Shown piece after piece: positions 23,971 to 32,052 of a DNA stretch of 58,659 nucleotides; positions within the stretch are counted from its first letter, which is position 1; each line of letters opens with the position of its first letter. The stretch is from the NCBI GenBank assembly GCA_910588875.1, contig CAJURT010000022.1:1-58659 (forward strand). The letters are read 5' to 3'. The DNA is from an uncultured Lachnospiraceae bacterium. Lineage in GTDB: Bacteria > Bacillota > Clostridia > Lachnospirales > Lachnospiraceae. The notes beneath the pieces are model-generated. The model searched no databases and was not told where the DNA came from. It saw only the letters and a program-made list of their open reading frames with translations. Both the position numbers and the translations under genes were made by a program.

Positions 23971-25116
23971 TCACTCTTCTGCCTTTTCCAGGCGGTAAAG
24001 GTAGGTAAGATTCTCCTCCCTGCCTGCCAGCATCTCATGGATGTCATGGGTGATGGTTCCCAAGGCCATGGAGGACTGGTACAGATCCTTTGTGGTACAG
24101 AAAACCTTCCCTTCCTCCACAGCCTTGCAGTTTCCCAAAAGCCGGTTTTTGTCCAGCAAATCTTCTATCGAAGCCAATTCCCCGTCCACGGCACTGTTAT
24201 AAACCAAATAATCTGCATCCTTCGCTGCCGCATAAAATTCTTCCATCTGCAAAGTAATAGAGGATGCCCCCTTTTCTCCTTCCCCCAAATCCCGGAAAAG
24301 GTAAACGCCCCCGGCTGACTCGATCATTTTCGGCAGATAATCGGAAGGGAGACGGACATTGACTGACCCATTCTTGGTAACGTAAAAAAAGGCCACCTTT
24401 CTTTTTGTCCCTTCCTCCGGGCCGCTCTTTTTCCTTACCGCCTCAAAAACGGCCCGTTCCGCCTCAAAAGCCTGTTTTGCCGCCTCTTCCTCCCCTGCCA
24501 GCACCCCGTAAAGGCGCACCCACTCCATCCTTCCAAGGGGCTCTTTCTCATAGCTGGAATAATCCACCATCACAGGTATCCCAAAATTCTCCAGCTGTTC
24601 CTTCACCTGGGGAGTGTGGCTGACCATGGTATTTTCAATCGCCAGGCCGCATCCCTCTGCAAGAATCCTCTCATAATCCGGAGCCGCATACTTTCCTGCA
24701 TAGAGAATTTCCCCCCGGGCCATCGCCTCACGGGCCTCCTGGATATGCCAGGCCTCCTGCTTAAGGCTGCTGAAACGGATCCGGTCCAGGGCGCCGATTG
24801 ACACAAACATATCCATAGCAGCAGACGCTGCCAGATAGATATTATCCACAGGCCGCTGCAGGATTGCCACATCCCCCGGCATCCCCTCAGGGACCCCTTT
24901 TCCCTCCGGAACCAGCAAAAAACGCCCACAGCCATCAATGACAGCCATCTCATAGCCATCCTCATAGTAATCCACAGAAAATCCTTTTGCATAAGATAAT
25001 TCCATGCTGTGGGAGTAAACCAGGGGGAGTTCCTCCCCCTGACTGCCTCCGCATGCTGCCAACTGCAGGAGCAAACCCAAAACCGCCAGAACCAATATTC
25101 TTCTCATCTTCATCAT
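23971..25116 (-). CDS. ABC importer substrate-binding lipoprotein (FecB/BtuF-like)
   Basis: Lipoprotein signal MMKMRRILVLAVLG with lipobox ending LAAC (Cys22), then a periplasmic-binding-type fold. It has ILYAGKYAAPDYERILAEGCGLAIENTM, the first-lobe segment of the TroA/FecB class, and a long linker helix at EEAAKQAFEAERAVFEAVRKK. The start overlaps the cbiK stop (ATGA). It works with the FecCD-type permease and ATPase downstream. The weak N-terminal lobe identity and B12 riboswitch suggest a corrinoid or cobalt-tetrapyrrole ligand. Confidence 0.85.
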   Translation of the reverse strand: MMKMRRILVLAVLGLLLQLAACGGSQGEELPLVYSHSMELSYAKGFSVDYYEDGYEMAVIDGCGRFLLVPEGKGVPEGMPGDVAILQRPVDNIYLAASAAMDMFVSIGALDRIRFSSLKQEAWHIQEAREAMARGEILYAGKYAAPDYERILAEGCGLAIENTMVSHTPQVKEQLENFGIPVMVDYSSYEKEPLGRMEWVRLYGVLAGEEEAAKQAFEAERAVFEAVRKKSGPEEGTKRKVAFFYVTKNGSVNVRLPSDYLPKMIESAGGVYLFRDLGEGEKGASSITLQMEEFYAAAKDADYLVYNSAVDGELASIEDLLDKNRLLGNCKAVEEGKVFCTTKDLYQSSMALGTITHDIHEMLAGREENLTYLYRLEKAEE

Positions 25117-26027
25117 TTCAGCCTGTCCACAGCATCCTTTACATGCGCCACATAAATCTCCCGGATATCCTCCAGTTCCCCCAGCCCATGAATCCGGCAA
25201 TCCACCTCATATCCTTCCGCTTCCAGGACGCTCTTCCAGGAATCCTCCTCCTCACCGGCCATATCATTGTTGGCATGGTCTCCCGCCACCAGCATTAAGG
25301 GGCAAAGAACCACCCTTTTATATTTACCGGCTTTTTTCAGGGCCCCAATGATATCCTCCAGCCTGGGCTCTGCCTCCACAGTCCCAACATAATAATTCCC
25401 ATGGCCCCCATCTTCCAGGGTATCCTGCATCTTTCCATAAACCTGATTGGAATCTGCCTCCGTCCCGTGCCCCATAAACACAATGGCCGTCTCCCCATCA
25501 TCATCTGCTGCTGTCGCCCCAACAATTGCTTCAGATACGGCCAAAAAGTCCTCATCCGAAGACAAAAGCGGTTCCCCTGTCACGATCTGCTCAAAATCCC
25601 CCTGATATTTTTCCCATTCATCCATAATATCCTGATATTCCAAGCCATTCATCAGATGGGTGGGCTGGATCACAAGCCTCTTCACCCCATCTGCCACCGC
25701 ACGGTCCAGCGCCTGGGTCACATTGTCAATCTCCACCCCGTCCCGCTTGCGCAGCTTGTCAATAATCTTCTGTGCCGTAAATGCCCGCCTCACCTCATAC
25801 CCGGGGAACTCATCCGCAATCGCCTTTTCCACCGCCCCAATCGTAATATCACGGCTGTCATTAAAGCTGGTTCCAAAACTCACTACCAGGATGGCTGTAT
25901 CCGCCTCTTGTTTTCCTTCTTTTGCATCCTCACTTTGGGGCAATGCCGGCCCGGCGCCTCCGCAGCCCGCCAGGCAGAAAATCCCTGCCATCACCATTGC
26001 CAATAACGTCTTTCCCTGTCTCTTCAT
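25113..26027 (-). CDS. cbiK: Exported lipoprotein sirohydrochlorin cobaltochelatase (CbiK family)
   Basis: CbiK-family chelatase that inserts Co2+ into sirohydrochlorin. The core starts at AILVVSFGTSFNDSRD and keeps the family His residues in IVFMGHGTEADS and LMLVAGDHANNDMAG. Unlike cytoplasmic CbiK it has a lipoprotein signal (MKRQGKTLLAMVMAG...) with lipobox LAGC, Cys22. I start at 26027, 7 nt after AGGAGG; the frame is open to 26186 but that part overlaps the riboswitch terminator. It is first in an operon with a FecBCD-type importer. An outside location suggests it charges or scavenges metal tetrapyrroles before import. Confidence 0.88.
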   Translation of the reverse strand: MKRQGKTLLAMVMAGIFCLAGCGGAGPALPQSEDAKEGKQEADTAILVVSFGTSFNDSRDITIGAVEKAIADEFPGYEVRRAFTAQKIIDKLRKRDGVEIDNVTQALDRAVADGVKRLVIQPTHLMNGLEYQDIMDEWEKYQGDFEQIVTGEPLLSSDEDFLAVSEAIVGATAADDDGETAIVFMGHGTEADSNQVYGKMQDTLEDGGHGNYYVGTVEAEPRLEDIIGALKKAGKYKRVVLCPLMLVAGDHANNDMAGEEEDSWKSVLEAEGYEVDCRIHGLGELEDIREIYVAHVKDAVDRLK

Positions 26028-26170
26028 GTTGCATCCTCCTTGTGGTTTGATGGATTGCCGGAGTACACGGCCCCGGCTTTTGCCATACGCCTCCCGTCCA
26101 TCCCCATCCAACAAGGCAAAAGCCAGATTCTCTATCCCCTCTGCGAGTGATAGCAGGCGGCAATGCAACA

Positions 26171-26203
26171 CAAAAAGAAGGCCCATAAGGAACCTTCCCC
26201 TTC
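26171..26203 (-). terminator. Riboswitch expression-platform terminator
   Basis: On the minus strand GAAGG...CCTTC with an inner AAGG/CCTT stem is followed by five T. It lies between the B12 aptamer and cbiK, where a ligand-dependent intrinsic terminator is expected. Confidence 0.65.
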
Positions 26204-26235
26204 GTTGAACAAGCTTTCACAGGAAGCGCCAACAT

Positions 26236-26415
26236 AACAGGCCAAGCAGGTTTCCTGGCTTACGGCTCAATGCCGCCCTGCACCTTCTCATGCTAACCGC
26301 ACAATGGTATTTTGCAGGGCTGCTCCCCGTTTACAGTGACCGGATCGCCCGGGACTTTCACCCGGTTCTCTTTTACCCGGCTTCGTAAAGCCGGCACTTG
26401 ACCCTCTATGAAGTT
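26236..26415 (-). promoter_or_regulatory. Cobalamin riboswitch
   Basis: The minus strand contains the B12 box AGCCAGGAAACCTGC (near 26246-26260), the CCGGGTGAAAGTCCCGG arm, CACTGTAAACGGGGAGC and the pseudoknot-side loop region, in the order of the cobalamin class I aptamer. It precedes a chelatase and metal-chelate importer. B12 binding should favour the terminator at 26171-26203 and shut off the operon. Confidence 0.93.
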
Positions 26416-26429
26416 ATGGTTTCTGCATT

Positions 26430-26458
26430 ATTGTACGCCAGGCGGCATAAAATGTCAA
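26430..26458 (-). promoter_or_regulatory. Promoter of the riboswitch-cbiK operon
   Basis: TTGACA (26453-26458), a 17-nt spacer and TACAAT (26430-26435) lie on the minus strand, placing the transcript start just before the riboswitch aptamer. A GC-rich hairpin (GCATTGGGG/CCCCAATGC, 26499-26525) lies just upstream. Confidence 0.85.
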
Positions 26459-26535
26459 GAATACCAATTTGAATAGGATAAAGTACGCCTTTGCGGGGGC
26501 ATTGGGGGTGCCCCACCCCAATGCAAGCCCCTCAC

Positions 26536-26571
26536 AAAAAAAGTCTGCCCCACTGCAAAAGCAGGGCAGAC
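26536..26571 (-). terminator. Intrinsic terminator after the S1-domain gene
   Basis: GTCTGCCC/GGGCAGAC with inner TGC/GCA pairs, followed by seven T on the minus strand, starts 10 nt after the rpsA-like stop codon. It ends the cmk-ispH-rpsA operon. Confidence 0.92.
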
Positions 26572-26581
26572 CTCCCAATCC

Positions 26582-27715
26582 TTATTCTTCTATCTGTACA
26601 GCCATGGCTTCGATATCCACATCCGCCACATCCGGGTTCTCTTCCCGTACCGGCTCCTGAGCATTCTGAAGGGCCTTGATGCTAAGGCTGATCTTGCGGT
26701 CCTCGCCGTTAAAGTCAACCACCCGGGCCTCGATCTCCTGTCCTATCTTCAGGGCATCTGCCGGTTTCTCCACGTGCTCCCGGGAAATCTGGGATACGTG
26801 CAGCAATGCATCCACCCCCGGCTCCAGTTCCACAAAAGCGCCGAAATCCGTCATCCTTGCCACACGGCCAGTTACAATGCTGCCTGCGGCATATTTTTCA
26901 TCCGCATTCGCCCAGGGGTTCTGATCCGGGAACTTTAAGCTGAGGGCAATCTTCTCACCATTGATATCCTTAATCAGCACGGTTAAGGGATCGCCGGTCT
27001 TGAATACCTTCTTCGGGTTCTCCACGCGCCCCCAGGACATCTCGGAGATATGAAGCAGGCCATCGGCTCCGCCCAGATCGATAAAGGCGCCGAAATCGGT
27101 AACGTTCTTGACCGTGCCGTCCACCACATCACCTACCTGGATCCGCTCAAAAAGTTCCCTCTGCATCTCTGCCTTGCGGGCTGCCATCAGCTGCTTCCTG
27201 TCACCGATAATCCGTCTCCTGCGGGGATTGAACTCGGTAACCACAAACTCAATCTCCTGATCCGCGTACTTGCTTAAGTCCCTCTCATAGGTATCGGACA
27301 CCAAGCTGGCCGGGATAAATACCCGGGTGCCTTCCACTTCCACACTCAAACCGCCATCCAATACCTGGGTCACTTTTGCGGTCAGTACTTCCTGGTTGTT
27401 AAACGCCTCTTCCAAACGCTTGTTGCCCTTGTCAATGGCAAGCCTCTTGTAAGAGAGCGCCACCTGGCCTTCACCGTCATTGACCTTTACTACCTTTGCC
27501 TCCATCTCATCACCCACATGGACCAGGTTCCTCAAGTCTGCATTGTTCTCATTAGTGTACTCGCTGCGGGGGATGATACCATCAGATTTGTAGCCTATAT
27601 TCAAGACAATCTCATCATCTTTCACATCAATGACTTTACCAGTGACGATCTCTCCTGTACGTATTGTCTTTAAAGACTCCTCTAACATTTGTTCAAACTC
27701 GTTTAATTCTGGCAT
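26582..27715 (-). CDS. rpsA: S1 RNA-binding domain protein (ribosomal protein S1 homolog)
   Basis: Protein of about 377 aa with four S1/OB repeats: GEIVTGKVIDVKDDEIVLNIGYK, LTAKVTQVLDGGLSVEVEG, GDVVDGTVKNVTDFGAFIDLGG and GSIVTGRVARMTDFGAFVELEP. The last two are canonical. Gram-positive S1 homologs are shorter than the six-repeat E. coli S1. Of two in-frame ATGs I prefer 27715, 9 nt after GAGGAGG; the ATG at 27721 is only 3 nt from it. It overlaps the end of ispH, as in clostridia where the two are adjacent or fused. Confidence 0.93.
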   Translation of the reverse strand: MPELNEFEQMLEESLKTIRTGEIVTGKVIDVKDDEIVLNIGYKSDGIIPRSEYTNENNADLRNLVHVGDEMEAKVVKVNDGEGQVALSYKRLAIDKGNKRLEEAFNNQEVLTAKVTQVLDGGLSVEVEGTRVFIPASLVSDTYERDLSKYADQEIEFVVTEFNPRRRRIIGDRKQLMAARKAEMQRELFERIQVGDVVDGTVKNVTDFGAFIDLGGADGLLHISEMSWGRVENPKKVFKTGDPLTVLIKDINGEKIALSLKFPDQNPWANADEKYAAGSIVTGRVARMTDFGAFVELEPGVDALLHVSQISREHVEKPADALKIGQEIEARVVDFNGEDRKISLSIKALQNAQEPVREENPDVADVDIEAMAVQIEE

Positions 27716-28547
27716 TTGCATGAACCTCCTCGATAATTTGTTTCGGGGTAGACGCCCCGGCTGTAATACCTACGTTGCGTACAGAATTCACACATTCAGG
27801 ATTGAAATCGCCTACTGTCTGGATAAAGTAAGTGTTCTTACATTTCTTTTGGCATATCTCGTACAGTTTCTGGGAGTTGGAGCTCTTCTTGTCTCCAATG
27901 ACAATCATTACATCCACCTCTGAAGCAATACGGCTGGCTTCCACTTGTCTTTCCTGAGTTGCACTGCAAATCGTATTTAAAACAAGTATATCATAACCCT
28001 TTTTCTCAAATTTTTCAACTAAATCTTGAAATTTATTGTAATTAAATGTCGTCTGTGCCACCACACACAGTGGTTCATCTGGCCTAAGAGCCAATTCCTC
28101 CAGTTCCCGGGCATCCCGGATTACCATTGCCTGGCCGCCGGACCAGCCGCAGATTCCCTGCACTTCCGGATGCTTCGGATCCCCGATAATAATGACCCGC
28201 CGCCCTGCCGCTTCCTGTTTTTGCACAATCTGATGGATCTTTTTGACAAAGGGGCATGTGGCGTCCACTATGGTGATCCCCCTGTTCTGCAAGATCTCAT
28301 ACACCTGGCGTCCGGCGCCATGGGAGCGGATGATGACAATCCCTTCCGTGAGTGCCGCCAGTTCCTCCTCCGTCTCCAGGACACGGACACCTTTCTTTTC
28401 CAGATCCTTCACTACCTCCCGGTTATGGATAATCGGCCCATAAGTGTACACTGGCTGTTCTGCCTTCCCTATCTGTTCATATACCTGTTCCACCGCCCGT
28501 TTCACACCAAAACAGAAACCGGCAGTCTTTGCCACTATTACCTCCAT
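27693..28547 (-). CDS. ispH: 4-hydroxy-3-methylbut-2-enyl diphosphate reductase
   Basis: Last MEP-pathway enzyme, making IPP and DMAPP, 284 aa. [4Fe-4S] ligands are in AKTAGFCFGV, VDATCPFVKKIH and LNTICSATQERQ, with IIIGDPKHPEVQGICGW between them. It begins 5 nt after cmk and runs 29 nt past the rpsA-like longest start. With dxr and ispG, three MEP genes are in this window. Confidence 0.98.
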   Translation of the reverse strand: MEVIVAKTAGFCFGVKRAVEQVYEQIGKAEQPVYTYGPIIHNREVVKDLEKKGVRVLETEEELAALTEGIVIIRSHGAGRQVYEILQNRGITIVDATCPFVKKIHQIVQKQEAAGRRVIIIGDPKHPEVQGICGWSGGQAMVIRDARELEELALRPDEPLCVVAQTTFNYNKFQDLVEKFEKKGYDILVLNTICSATQERQVEASRIASEVDVMIVIGDKKSSNSQKLYEICQKKCKNTYFIQTVGDFNPECVNSVRNVGITAGASTPKQIIEEVHANARIKRV

Positions 28548-28552
28548 ACGCG

Positions 28553-29239
28553 CTATCTGACCATAAGCCCTTTGCTCTTCGCCGTCCCAATGATCGCAGA
28601 TACTACCTGATCGATCCCCATATCCGAGCTATCTATCAGGACAGCATCCTCCGCCTGCTTAAGGGGTGCAATGGGCCGGCTCATATCCTTCTGGTCCCTT
28701 TCTATTATATCTTGCTCAATTTCCTGCAAATTACACATCTCACCTTTTTCTTTCAGTTCTTTATAGCGGCGCATGGCACGGATCCGGGGGCTGGCCGTGA
28801 GAAAAACCTTTGCCTGTGCCCCCGGCAGCACGCAGGTCCCAATGTCCCGCCCGTCCATAATCACATTTGTTGTCTGTGCAAGGCTGCGCTGCAGGCCCAG
28901 AAGATGGGCCCGCACTGCAGGGTAGGCGCTGACTGCCGAAGCTGCCTTCCCCACCTCTTCCCTGCGGATCTTTTCGGATACATCTTCCCCGTTTAACAGC
29001 ACCTTCTGGATCCCTTCCTCATAGCAAATGGTGATCTCTGCCTCCGGCACAGCCGCTGAAACCGCCTCCTCATCCTGTGGGCTGATCCCCCTGCGCAGGG
29101 TATAAAGTGCGATTGCCCGGTACATGGCTCCGGTATCCACATAAACAAACCCAAGCTGTCTGGCCACCAACCGGGCAATTGTACTCTTCCCTGCCCCGGC
29201 CGGGCCGTCCACCGCAATCGCAAACGCCTGATTCTGCAT
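28553..29239 (-). CDS. cmk: Cytidylate kinase
   Basis: CMP/dCMP kinase of about 228 aa with P-loop GPAGAGKST (12-20), the CMP-binding LGFVYVDTGAMYRAIALY, DGRDIGTCVLPGAQAKVFLTAS and a C-terminal RDQKDMSRPIAPLKQAEDA segment. I start at MQNQAF (29239), 1 nt after the BaiN-like stop and about 10 nt after AGGAG. The cmk-ispH-rpsA order is conserved in clostridia. Confidence 0.97.
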   Translation of the reverse strand: MQNQAFAIAVDGPAGAGKSTIARLVARQLGFVYVDTGAMYRAIALYTLRRGISPQDEEAVSAAVPEAEITICYEEGIQKVLLNGEDVSEKIRREEVGKAASAVSAYPAVRAHLLGLQRSLAQTTNVIMDGRDIGTCVLPGAQAKVFLTASPRIRAMRRYKELKEKGEMCNLQEIEQDIIERDQKDMSRPIAPLKQAEDAVLIDSSDMGIDQVVSAIIGTAKSKGLMVR

Positions 29240-29240
29240 A

Positions 29241-30506
29241 TTATCTCTGCTCCTTTTCCTTAGAATTCCCCCCGGATGCCGAAAGCCCTGCCAAATATCC
29301 GGTAGACCAGGCAATCTGCAGGTTATACCCGCCTGTCATTGCATCCAAATCCAATACTTCTCCCGCAAAATATAACCCCCTCAACAGCCTGGATTCCATG
29401 GTGGCAGGATTTATCTCCCTCACGGATATGCCTCCCTGGGTGATAATTGCCTCATTATAATCCCGCAGCCCGGTGACTGTCAGCTTAAAATCCCTGATCT
29501 GTTCCTGCAGCTGCCGCCGCTCTGCCCGCGTGACCTCATGGACCGGTTTCTCTGGCGAAATACCGCTTCTCTCCACCACCACCGGAATCAGCTTTGAGGG
29601 GAGCAGGTGAACCAGGGCATTCTTGAAGCGTTTCTTCTTCATCTCCTCAAAATCACGCAGGATACGCCCATCCAGCTGCTCCGGATCCAAAGCAGGTTTA
29701 AAATCTATAGATAATTCCAGTTCCCCTTTTTTCAGTTCATCCGCCACATGGCTGCTGGCGGAAAGGATCACCGGGCCGCTGACGCCGAAATGGGTAAACA
29801 GCATCTCCCCAAATGCTTCATACCTCACCTTCGTGCCTCTTTTCAGCCTCACCTGCACGTTCCGCAGGGAAAGCCCCTGCAGGGCCTGTACCACCTGCAC
29901 TTCCTTCACCTTAAGGGGCACCAGCGCCGGATTTAACGGAGTGACAAAATGGCCGGCCTCCCTGGCAAAACGGTACCCGTCCCCTGTGGAGCCGGTGGAA
30001 GGGTAGGAAAGACCCCCGGCCGCCACAACCACGGCATCTGCCGGAACCCTCTCCCCGTTTTTTTTCAGGACAACGCCGGTTATCTGCCCCTGCTCCCATA
30101 CTAAGGATCCCACCTCCTCAAAAAGGCGGACATCCACTCCCAGGTTTTTAAGGCATCCGGAAAGGGCCCGGATCACATCGGAGGATTTGTCCGACTCGGG
30201 GAAAACGCGGTTCCCCCGTTCCACCTTCACCGGGCAGCCCCATTCCTCCAAAAATGCCATCATATCCTGATTGGTAAATGTATAAAAGCTGCTATAAAGG
30301 AACCGGGGATTATGCACCACGGCAGCAATCATCTCTTCCACATCGCAGGCATTGGTCAGGTTGCACCGGCCTTTTCCGGTAATAAAAAGCTTTTTCCCCA
30401 GCTTTTCGTTCTTTTCATAAAGCCGCACCTGGCTCCCTCCCCGGGCAGCGGCGACGGCTGCCATCATGCCTGCTGCGCCGCCGCCGATAATCACCACTCT
30501 GCTCAT
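29241..30506 (-). CDS. BaiN/HI0933-family FAD-dependent oxidoreductase
   Basis: Flavoprotein of 421 aa with FAD motif VVIIGGGAAGMMAAVAAA at the N-terminus, GKKLFITGKGRCNLTNAC (the HI0933 signature), GGLSYPSTGSTGDGYRFA, and a C-terminal LYFAGEVLDLDAMTGGYNLQIAWSTG segment. The family includes BaiN, reported to reduce bile-acid intermediates in Clostridium scindens, but most members have unknown substrates. Its position between pap and cmk is ordinary for Clostridia and does not by itself suggest bile-acid work. Confidence 0.88.
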   Translation of the reverse strand: MSRVVIIGGGAAGMMAAVAAARGGSQVRLYEKNEKLGKKLFITGKGRCNLTNACDVEEMIAAVVHNPRFLYSSFYTFTNQDMMAFLEEWGCPVKVERGNRVFPESDKSSDVIRALSGCLKNLGVDVRLFEEVGSLVWEQGQITGVVLKKNGERVPADAVVVAAGGLSYPSTGSTGDGYRFAREAGHFVTPLNPALVPLKVKEVQVVQALQGLSLRNVQVRLKRGTKVRYEAFGEMLFTHFGVSGPVILSASSHVADELKKGELELSIDFKPALDPEQLDGRILRDFEEMKKKRFKNALVHLLPSKLIPVVVERSGISPEKPVHEVTRAERRQLQEQIRDFKLTVTGLRDYNEAIITQGGISVREINPATMESRLLRGLYFAGEVLDLDAMTGGYNLQIAWSTGYLAGLSASGGNSKEKEQR

Positions 30507-30513
30507 TCTACCG

Positions 30514-32028
30514 TCATCCGTTCTTTTCCTTTTTTACCTGCCGGATTTTTTCCTCTAAGGCATCCACCACCGTCTGCAGCACCTTCACCCGGGCATAATA
30601 TTTGCTGTTGCCTTCCACTACAATCCAGGGTGCATATGTGGTAGATGTGCGCACCAGCATCTCATTGACCGCAATCTCATACTGATCCCATTTTTCCCGG
30701 TTCCGCCAGTCCTCATCCGTGATCTTCCACTGCTTTTCCGGGATCTCCATACGTTCCTTAAAACGCCGTTCCTGCTCATCCTTGTCAATATGGAGCCAGA
30801 ATTTCAGTACCACTGCACCCGCGTTGGCCATATGCGCTTCCATCTCGTTGATCTCCTGATAGGCCCGTTTCCAGTCATCCTCTGTGCAGAAGCCTTCAAT
30901 CCGTTCCACCATGACCCGCCCATACCAGGTACGATCAAAAATCGCCACGTGGCCGGCCTTCGGTACTTTATTCCAGAAACGCCACAGATAGTGATGTTTC
31001 TTCTCAATATCATTGGGGGAAGCCGTGGGGCATACCTGGTATCCCCGGGGATCCATATGGCTGGTCAGGCGTTTGATTGCACCTCCCTTGCCTCCGGCAT
31101 CCCAGCCCTCAAACCCCAGCACCACCGGGATCCGCAGGCGGTAGATATCGCTGTGGAGGATCTCCAGCCGCCTCTGCAGCTTGTCCAGCTTTTCCTTGTA
31201 TTCTTCTTTTGTCAGGGACTTGGACAGATCCACACCCGACAGAACCCCATTCTGGTAACGGCTGCCTGCATCCAGGGAAATCCCGGCATTCACCTTTTTA
31301 ATGGCCTTTTGCGCCGCCTTCTCCTCCATCGCCTTCTCCAGCCGTTCTGTCACCGTCTTCAATATTTTCATAGAGGCATAATTGCGGTCTGTAGCCTCAA
31401 TAATCGTCCAGGGCGCGAATTCGGTATCCGTGCGCTCCAGCATCTCCTCATTGATCTGGAGATATTCTTCATATCCCCGGTTTTTCTCCCAGTCGCTTTC
31501 TGTGACATGCCAGCGAGTCTCCACCGACTTCTCCAGCTTCTTAAAACGTTTCCTCTGCTCCTCCTGGGAAATGTACAGGAACAGCTTAATGATTACCGCC
31601 CCGCCGTCACTGAGCTGTTTTTCAAAAGAACAGATGTCCCGGAATGCCTCCGGAAGTTCTTTTTTCTTTGTGGTCTTATCAAAGCGGTCCGTCAGCACTT
31701 TCCGGTACCAGCTGCGGTCATAGATGGCTATCCGCCCGTTTTCCGGGGTCAATGTCCAAAATTTCCACAAAAACGGCCGCAGGTTCTCCTCCTCCGTAGG
31801 CCGGTTGCTGGCATATACGTCAAATCCCCGGGGATCCAGGGCCTGGATCAGGCGGTTGATCTGGGTTCCTTTTCCGGCGGCGCCCATCCCTTCAAACAGG
31901 ATCAGCACCGGGATCCCTGCCTCCTTCAGGCGGCGCTGCAGCTGCCCCAGCTTTGCCCCCTCTTCCTGCTGCACCTTCTTATAGATCTCTTTCTCCACGC
32001 TCCTTGACAAATCAATTTTTTCTAACAT
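30514..32028 (-). CDS. pap: Polyphosphate:AMP phosphotransferase (two-domain PPK2)
   Basis: 504-aa protein of two tandem PPK2 domains. Each has its own P-loop (EGMGAAGKG at 46-54 and EGWDAGGKG near 305) and downstream WFxxP/DRSWY-type motifs (YDRSWYRKVL and FDRTWYGRVM). Such class II two-domain proteins phosphorylate AMP to ADP from polyphosphate. The linker (about 235-275) is charged. It lies 24 nt after the lipoprotein gene and 7 nt before the BaiN-like gene, all probably one transcript. Confidence 0.92.
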   Translation of the reverse strand: MLEKIDLSRSVEKEIYKKVQQEEGAKLGQLQRRLKEAGIPVLILFEGMGAAGKGTQINRLIQALDPRGFDVYASNRPTEEENLRPFLWKFWTLTPENGRIAIYDRSWYRKVLTDRFDKTTKKKELPEAFRDICSFEKQLSDGGAVIIKLFLYISQEEQRKRFKKLEKSVETRWHVTESDWEKNRGYEEYLQINEEMLERTDTEFAPWTIIEATDRNYASMKILKTVTERLEKAMEEKAAQKAIKKVNAGISLDAGSRYQNGVLSGVDLSKSLTKEEYKEKLDKLQRRLEILHSDIYRLRIPVVLGFEGWDAGGKGGAIKRLTSHMDPRGYQVCPTASPNDIEKKHHYLWRFWNKVPKAGHVAIFDRTWYGRVMVERIEGFCTEDDWKRAYQEINEMEAHMANAGAVVLKFWLHIDKDEQERRFKERMEIPEKQWKITDEDWRNREKWDQYEIAVNEMLVRTSTTYAPWIVVEGNSKYYARVKVLQTVVDALEEKIRQVKKEKNG

Positions 32029-32052
32029 CCCTTTTTACCTCCAAATTTTCTT

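Noticed and set aside
26028..26186. Longer N-terminus of the CbiK protein
   Set aside because: The extra frame covers the riboswitch terminator, whereas the start at 26027 has AGGAGG and puts a signal peptide first.
29241..30506. Bile-acid (bai) operon member
   Set aside because: The BaiN/HI0933 family is broad and the neighbours are housekeeping genes; no other bai gene is present.
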